This document shows positions 57,401 through 64,000 of a DNA stretch of 64,000 nt, piece by piece. Position 1 is the stretch's first letter. The number at the start of each line of letters is the position of its first letter. The notes under the pieces were generated by a model. That model saw nothing but the letters and a program-made list of their open reading frames with translations. It made no database searches and was not told the origin of the DNA. This stretch comes from Muscardinus avellanarius (Eukaryota > Chordata > Mammalia > Rodentia > Gliridae), in the NCBI GenBank assembly GCA_963383645.1, contig OY726565.1, forward strand, positions 30,488,534-30,552,533. The letters are read 5' to 3'. Both the position numbers and the translations under genes were made by a program.

Positions 57401-58136
57401 ACCAAACACCCCCTTAGGGACCCACTTCTTATAAATTTGGGTAGAGACACAAAATTTAAGCCATAGCAGCTAAGGAACAGATTTTCATGGAGAGCAGTAT
57501 TCATTAGCTGAATTAAAGGAAATAGAATATAAGGTAAAAAGTACTTTCCTCCACTCCCTTCTTCCCCAGCCCTCTCCAATAAAAGCTGAACAGGGCTGGG
57601 CAGGGAAAGTTTATCCATGATCCTATAGAGGGCCTCCAGTAGGCTGTATGTAATGGGTCGGTATATGGCTTCTATAGGCACTGGGGAGGATGAGGAATAA
57701 TCATCTAGCCGTAGAGATTCTCCCACTTATGTGTTTAGAATAGTGGGCTCTTCTCAAAGATTTTGGTGAGAAAAAAGGTTTATAGCTGAAAAAAATTTGA
57801 TAACCATTGTTATTTGTGGCATGCATTCACTAGATTGTGCCTAAATCGACTGTCATGGAAAAGTTACAACTTGCAGAAACATCCAGGGTGAAGTGTTAAT
57901 TGTTAGGATGATCTTCTTTTTATTGTCCTAAAATCTATCTCCCAGAAACTCTCATTCGGAGCTACAAAAATAAATCTTCTGATTCTTAACTATGACAGCT
58001 CTTTAAATCTTATGCTACCTGACACACTCTCCTAGGCTCCGTTCTCCAAGCTCCATATTGTAGATGGGGTGGGTTCAAGTTTCCCTGTCCTTGCATAGTT
58101 CTTTTCTCTTGGCTCACTTTTCTGTTACCATCTTTT

Positions 58137-58398
58137 AAAAAAATTTTTTTTCATTGGTGCATTGTATTCATAGATCTTAGTGGGATGCAAGATTTTAGAG
58201 GCATACATGCACACATTACCCAGTTAGCCCTTATCCAGTTCCCACCTACTCCCTCCCCCCTTCCTTCTCATGTTTGGCTTCGTGATTGATATTGATATGT
58301 TTGTTAAAGTATATCATATGCATTAGAGAATTTCCCTCTTCTCCCCTCTCATCCCCTCAGTTAGGTGGCCTTATTTGCTCATCTAAAGAGTTGTCACT
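58137..58398 (-). mobile_element. L1 3'UTR fragment
   Basis: Begins with the tail and TTGGTGCATTGTATTCATAG, includes ACATGCACACATTACCCAGT, and stops before ORF2. Confidence 0.85.
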
Positions 58399-58401
58399 TT
58401 A

Positions 58402-58592
58402 AGATGGGTGCAGTGCTGCGGGACACCAGTAATCCCAGTACATGTGAGGCTAAGACAAGGGGATCACAGGCATAGGCCAGCTTTGGCAACTTTGTGAGAC
58501 TCTGTTTCAAAATAAAAAATATAATAAGGCTGGGGGTCTATTCCAGAGATATAACACTCCTGGGTTCAATTTCTAGTCACACACACCAAAAA
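58402..58592 (+). mobile_element. B1-dID SINE
   Basis: AAGATGGGTGCAGTGCTGCG head; ID half GGCTGGGGGTCTATTCCAGA; tail passes into CACACA then (GGAA)n. Confidence 0.8.
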
Positions 58593-58642
58593 AGAAGGAA
58601 GGAAGGAAGGAAGGAAGGAAGGAAGGAAGGAAGGAAGGAAGG
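58593..58642. repeat. (GGAA)n microsatellite
   Basis: About 12 GGAA units continuing from the SINE tail; GGAA arrays are ETS-type motif clusters. Confidence 0.95.
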
Positions 58643-59059
58643 GGAGAGAAAAGAAAGAGGAGGAGGAGGCAGCCCCCAGCATCTTGTCTTCTTTGTATAT
58701 ACATAGTGGGTAAATAGGAAAAAAGCTACAGCTAGGGCTACATTCTATAAAGCTACTGTAGGTAATTTAGATGTCAAGAAAGATGGTGTTTTGGTTGAAA
58801 CTGGAAGGATAGGCTGGATTTCAGGAATCTATAGAATTTGGAAATTAAACAGAAAACTTTCATATTTAGGTATTCAAGAAGTTTATTCAATCATGCATCA
58901 ATTAATCTGGGAAATATTAAACACATACCATTGTGCCAGCATCAGAAATATCATATTGAGCTAAAGGAGACCAGGTACCTTGTATCACAGGCCTTATTAC
59001 AGGGTAAGGCAAATAAATGCACAATTTTCAACAGGATTGGTGCTATGAGAAAGAGTTGC

Positions 59060-60260
59060 ATGGTGTTATAAGAGCAAATCACAGGGAGACAAGCCAGGTA
59101 AGGATAAGATTCCATGCAGAATTTGTGCCTGACTGCTGTTGGAGGATGAGAAGGACTTAACTATGTGAGGATCACCTAAGGAGAAAAGCAACTTAAAAGA
59201 CCAGAACACAGTGAGTCCAAGGGGTGGAATGAAAGCCAAGGTGGCTGTAATGGCGAGAGTGGGAAAGAGTGACAGCTCAGGGAGAGCCAGACCGACTCAG
59301 TCCCAGGGGTACTTCAAAGAATTTTGTGCATTCATCCGAAGAACAGTAAGAACCCACCAAACATTTTATCCAGGGAAGAGGAAAGTAGTTTCATTTCTGC
59401 TTCAGAAAGATTATTCTGGCAACCATCAAGAGAATAGTTGGGTTTGGTACATCAGATAGGAAGCTATTGCAGTAGCGCAAGAGAAATGATTATAGTTTGG
59501 ACTTGGGTGATGGTACCTGAGATAGATGTGAGAGATACTTAGTAAGTAAAATTGCAGTGCTTGGTGATTGATTGGCTTTAGGGAATGAGTCACTGCTGGA
59601 ATAGATAACATTGTAAGAAGATAAAGTTTTGGTAGAAGATCATGAAGTTTAGGTTTACATATGTTCAGTTTGAGGTACATTGAGTCGTTCAAGAGGAAAC
59701 AGCACAAAGAAAGTTAATAAATAGACCCAGGGTTTGGATGAAAAATTTTGACTAAATTGTAAATTTATGAGCATCTGCATATTTGGTTATAATTGAAGGC
59801 AAAATTACAATTCAAGCCATGGGTAAGATTGTTTAGGAAGAGAGGATTAAAGAATGTGCTGTGAGGAACTCCCACATTTATAGGCCAGAGAACAAAGAAT
59901 GAATCTAGAAAGGAGCTTGAGGACTTTCCAGAGAAGTAGGATATAAATAACAAAGTAGTGTTTCATAGAAGCTAAGAGAAAGAATGACTCAAGTAAGACA
60001 TTGACTGTAAGATGTATGCTTGGTTTACATTCTGAAAGTCATTAATGACCTTAGCAGGGATTGTATTATCTTTTTGGTGACTGGCCTGTGAGCAGGATTG
60101 AAGTATTGAACAAGAATTTTGAGGTAGTGTGTCAAGACAAGAAGGATGGACAGCTCTTTGAAGATTGGCTGTGAAGGGCAGGACAGGTAGGGAAGGGGCA
60201 GGAGCTGGCTGAAGGTAGGCAGGTAGAGCTAGATTCCCTTGATTCTGTTTAAAGGCCATC
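59060..60260 (+). other. Purine-rich ancient sequence, family not recognised
   Basis: AGGAAGCTATTGCAGTAGCG, 'gcttggtgattgattggcttt' and 'tcagtttgaggtacattgag' recall a very old dispersed mammalian repeat. I cannot name it, and there is no coherent coding frame. Confidence 0.35.
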
Positions 60261-60433
60261 AGGAAGGCTCCTGTGAAAAAGAGGCCAGTTACCCATGAGA
60301 AAGAAGGGATGATTGTTAAGGCAGTATTCTAGACGAAGGTATGAGAGGCTGATAGCTTAAGCTATTGTGAGCAACCGGCCTTAGGGGTAGTGATGGCTTC
60401 CCTTTTTGTAACAGAAGAGAAGAAGATGGAGTA

Positions 60434-60812
60434 TGTTAGGGTTTGGAACTGGAATGCCCAAACCTCTGTGTGCAATGCAGTATTGTTCACAGGTGACAAG
60501 ACTGGCTGGTGAGGACTGTGACCTTACAGTGCAGCAGTCAGCCTAATGGATGAATAATTTGAATGTACTGCTGGATAGTGAATATAAGTGGGTGGGGCAT
60601 GGCTGGGGTCCCTTAGGGTCTGTATCTCCTTCCTGACTCCTTCCTCTCTTTCTCCTTCCTGGCTGCCCTGAGTTAAGCAGGTTGCCTCTGTCACTTTGTT
60701 GCTATGTTTCTGCCTTGAACCTGTTAAACAGTGAGCAAAAATAAGTTTTATTTCCCCTTTAACTTGTTTTTAATCAGGAATTTTGGTCTCAATAACAGAA
60801 ATCTGGTTAACA
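60434..60812 (+). mobile_element. MaLR-type solo LTR
   Basis: It starts TGTTAGGGTTTGG and ends near GGTTAACA, with GTGGGGCATGGCTGGGGTCC in the middle and 'agcaaaaataagttttatttcc' before 'ttggtctcaataacag' near the end, as in ERVL-MaLR LTRs of rodents. Non-coding relic of about 379 bp. Confidence 0.65.
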
Positions 60813-60958
60813 CAGAGTGGGTAGAATCAGTTTGCATATTAGGTTTTGGAAAGATGAAAGAATTGCCATCCGGTGGCTCCTATTTGATCAGTCAAATAGT
60901 AGACAAGAGGAAAGAGGCACAAGAGCGGGGGCTGGGTAATGGAGAGCTAGAAGAATGA

Positions 60959-61000
60959 AGAGAGAGAGAGAGAGGAGAGAGAGGGAGGGAGGGAGGGAGG

Positions 61001-61025
<25 letters not shown>
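60959..61025. repeat. (GA)n/(GGGA)n microsatellite
   Basis: Purine tract with a central GGGA block. Confidence 0.93.
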
Positions 61026-61031
<6 letters not shown>

Positions 61032-61040
61032 TGAATATGA

Positions 61041-61090
<50 letters not shown>
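61041..61090. repeat. (GT)n microsatellite
   Basis: About 25 GT units; together with the GA tract it forms the tail side of the SINE at 61097. Confidence 0.95.
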
Positions 61091-61092
<2 letters not shown>

Positions 61093-61096
61093 GGGG

Positions 61097-61297
61097 GTAC
61101 TGGGGATGGAACCCAGGGGCATTGTACTCTGAGCAAACCCCCAGTCCTTTTTTTTTAGCCTTTTTATTTTTTGAAACAGGGTCTCACTGAGTTGCGAAGG
61201 GCCTTGCTAATTAGCTGAGGCTGTCCAAGTACTGAGATCCTCTGGTTTCTGCCTCCTGAAGGCTGGGATTACAAGCGTGAGCCACCACGCTGGGCTA
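61097..61297 (-). mobile_element. B1-dID SINE
   Basis: ID half GGGGATGGAACCCAGGGGCA; head GGGATTACAAGCGTGAGCCA. Confidence 0.88.
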
Positions 61298-61748
61298 AAA
61301 ATGGAGATTTTTAAATGATTATTTGGAGAGGAGATGAGTGAGATGCCCGAGGATGTGTGGGACTGGTAGATAACTTTGTTTCACTCAGCTGAAGCTTGTA
61401 ATCATGGATATATAGTGATGTTAATTTTCCTTTATACTTTCTTCAGTTTATAATCTTCTCAGTGCAAGCACAGAGAAAGCAGATATTTTGGTTTATTAGG
61501 GTTCATGTTTTGTTGTCTAGTTGCAAAGAGCATTGTGTTACTCTTGTGCTATTAAAGTGTACTACAGAAACTATGTGGGCTGTTTTAATGAACATTAAGA
61601 GTTGGAAAGGGATTGTAGCTTCTAATCACTCACTGAAGCTTAACTGTGGCAGAGGAGAATGCTTCTAATTACACAGCTGAACATTCTCAAAATGTTTTTT
61701 AAAATACCAAAGATTATTGATGGAAAATGATCTCTTTAAAATATATTA

Positions 61749-61962
61749 AGGCCGGGCGTGGTGGCGCACGCTTGTAATCCCCACACTTGGGAGGCAGAGA
61801 CAGGAGGATCGCGCAGGTTCGAAGCCAGCCGCGCGCGCTGGTTTAGGAGACCCTGTTTCCAAAATGAAAATGTAAAAAATAGGTCTGGGAGTGTAGCCCG
61901 GTAGAAGGTAGAAGGGCTTCCAGGAACCCCAGTACCACCAAAAAAAAAAATAAAAATAAAAT
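61749..61962 (+). mobile_element. B1-dID SINE, variant subfamily, young
   Basis: GGCCGGGCGTGGTGGCGCAC head, GGATCGCGCAGGTTCGAAGC middle with almost all CpGs intact, and ID half ending GGGCTTCCAGGAACCCCAGT. The best-preserved example of the variant in the window. Confidence 0.93.
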
Positions 61963-62281
61963 ATATTAAGGAAAATTCAAGTCCCTTAGTGGAGTTTTAG
62001 CAGATATTCAAATGTATGCCTCAAGTTTTTTTCTTCAAGCTTTTCAATATGATTTTTGCAATCTCATTTTGTGAGGAAATGTATTAGCCTCATAGGAGAT
62101 AATGAGTATAAAGAAAAAGGTGTATAATCTTTAGTGTCTGTCAGAATTTTATTTTAACTTTGTCATGTAAAGCAATTGTAGTGTTCCTGGTTGGATCTGC
62201 TTTTATTCTAGAAATTGGGTGATAAATGAACTTTGGATACTAGGGTCAATTGGAGTAGAGGGAAGGAATCAGTTTCCTTTT

Positions 62282-64000
62282 TTCATTTATTTTTATTTTT
62301 GTTATTGGTGTACTGTATTCATACATCACAATGGGATAAAAAAAAAAACTTGTGTAGATATATGTGTACACATCACCCAGTTAGCCCCTACCCCACACTA
62401 TTCCCTCCCCCTCCCTCCTTCCCATGCTTGGCTCAGTGGTTGACATCTAATATTATAGCAATTTATCCAAAATTAACAATGATAATCTCACATAACAGTT
62501 TCATTTGTCTGATATCAAACTTTTGATCACTTAGAGATAACATTTCAATATTTCTTTTTGTGTTCTTTCTTACCAGAGGATATATCTTTTTCTTTTTTTT
62601 TTAAAGGTGAAACTATCATACATTTTTTCTAGAAAAAATCTATCCTAACAAGAAATATGAACTCTAAATACCCAAAACACTCTAGAAAAAGAACAAAGCT
62701 AGAAGATGTACATTTTCTGATTTCAAACCTTATAAAGCTACATTAATTGAAACAGTATAGTACTGCTATAAAGGCAGATATATAAACCAGTGGAATAAAA
62801 AAAAAGCCTAGAAATAAATTCTTCCATATATGGTTATTTTTGACAAGGTTTCCAAGAACATTTGGTGAAGGAAATAATGATCCTTTCACTAAATATGTTG
62901 AAAAATAATAATTACATGAAAAAGAATAAAGTTGGACCCGTACCTAACACCATATACAAATATTAACTTAAAATAGATAAAAGACCTAGATGTAAATCTT
63001 AAGACTATAAACTTTTAGAAGAAAACCTAGATCATAACACTTCACAATATTGAAATTGGCAGTGATTTCTTGGATATGATTTCAAAGGCACAGGCAACAA
63101 CAGAATAAACAAACTTCCTAAAAAAATAAAAAATATTGTACATCCAAAGACAATGTAAATAGAGTTAAAAGTTACTGATAGAATGGAATAAAATATTTCC
63201 AAATGCTATATCTGAAGGTATATTAATATTCCAAATAGAAATCCTAAAAATTAGCAATAATAAAAGCAAACAATACAATTTAGAAGTAGGTAAAAGACTA
63301 AAATAAATAATGAATCTCCAAAGATTTTAACCAATAAACACATGAATATATTCTTCTTTGCTTAGTTGTCTGCTGGATGGAAAATCTTGTTTCTTTGGTT
63401 CTGGTGTGTATTACCTATTTCTTCTTTGTAGTTAATCTCTTTGAGTATTTTCTCTAGTGCTGGTTTTGAAGACATAAATTCCTTCAGTTTCTGTTTGTCA
63501 TGAAAGCTTCTTATTTCCCCATCTAATTTGATAAATAGTTGTGCTGGGTAGGAAATTTTTGGCTGGAAGTTGTTTTCTTTCAGAGTTTGGAATATGTTAC
63601 TCCAAGCCCTTCTGGCTTTCATGACTTCGTTTGGAAGTTTGGAGTGATTCTAATTGGTTTGCCTCTGAATGTCACTTGGCCCTTTGTTTTTGTTGCCTTT
63701 AAGATTCTCTGCTTGGCTTTCACATTGGTCATTTTGACAATTATGTGGCGTGGGGAACCTCTTCTCTGATCCTGTCTAAAGGAAGTTCTATAAGTTTCCT
63801 GGACCTGTGTATCGACCTCTTGCTCTATGTTTGGAAATTTTTCTGCTATTATTTCTTTGAAGATATTATTGATCCCTTTGGTTTCACCTTCTTTTCTCTT
63901 CTCTATTCCGATTATTCTTAGGTTAGGTCTCTTAAAATGGGCTCATATTTCTTCAGTGTCAGATTCCTGTTGTCAGATTTTTTTTTCTAAGTTATAAATT
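62282..64000 (-). mobile_element. HAL1-like composite element, copy 2 (cut by window edge)
   Basis: From left: A-rich tail and L1 3' end (62282-62438), block with inverted old ORF2 (62439-63360), ORF1 (63362 to edge). The ORF1 C-terminal frame (63362-63622) has ARRAWSNIFQTLKENNFQP and FHDKQKLKEFM, matching the L1 ORF1p C-terminal domain, and ends in a stop just before the inverted block. No ORF2 in the correct orientation follows, and unique intron lies left of the tail. Confidence 0.75.

Larger units (their letters stand above)
49339..64000 (+). other. UBE3D intron continuing past the window
   Basis: No C-terminal UBE3D exon was seen here. The single-copy stretches 49340-50530, 53580-54930, 55930-56780, 57400-58130 and 61300-61745 show nothing recognisable apart from possible L2/MIR fossils near 49620-49920. 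Confidence 0.7.

Overview
The window is mammalian nuclear DNA from a rodent. Its commonest repeat is a dimeric SINE with a 7SL/B1-type head and an ID-type (tRNA-derived) tail. This matches the B1-dID architecture known from the squirrel/mountain-beaver/dormouse clade, so a squirrel-related rodent is the best guess; the species cannot be named from the sequence. There are no prokaryotic features.

One protein-coding gene is supported: UBE3D (E3 ubiquitin ligase / UBE2C-binding protein) on the + strand. Seven internal coding exons were found at 6224-6420, 9783-9873, 18123-18291, 37184-37253, 46892-46961, 47922-48030 and 49175-49338. All have AG/GT boundaries and their phases chain without a frame break (870 nt, 290 codons). 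The first exon and the C-terminal HECT-like exon(s) lie outside the window. About 20 residues that I recall in the human protein between exons 18123-18291 and 37184-37253 were not found. Everything from 49339 to 64000 is intron or beyond, with no further exon recognised.

The introns are packed with retroelements. Region 1-6200 holds an ancient antisense L1 split by SINEs, DNA-transposon fossils, an MLT1-like LTR and long microsatellites. Region 6421-19250 is mostly unique intron with SINEs and MIR fragments. The centre, 19467-27938, is the most unusual part. It is an 8.5-kb L1-derived insertion framed by a 13-bp direct repeat, made of (i) an L1 ORF2-3' end fragment, (ii) a second L1-type 3' end joined to an inverted old ORF2 piece and an ORF1/5'UTR (a HAL1-like composite), and (iii) inside its ORF1, an oppositely oriented element made of about 18 copies of a GC-rich 100-bp repeat followed by an L1 3' end and A-tail, an architecture like primate SVA/LAVA. 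A second copy of the HAL1-like composite, without the VNTR element, starts at about 62282 and runs off the right edge. Other L1 pieces lie at 29880-33895, 40532-42103, 52480-53163, 55350-55925 and 58137-58398.

Smaller signals include two perfect hairpins (12216-12239, 13068-13097), a CTCF-like motif (8831-8850), MaLR LTRs (2738-2960, 29640-29850, 60434-60812) and a strong tendency for microsatellites to sit at the 3' tail of the SINEs.
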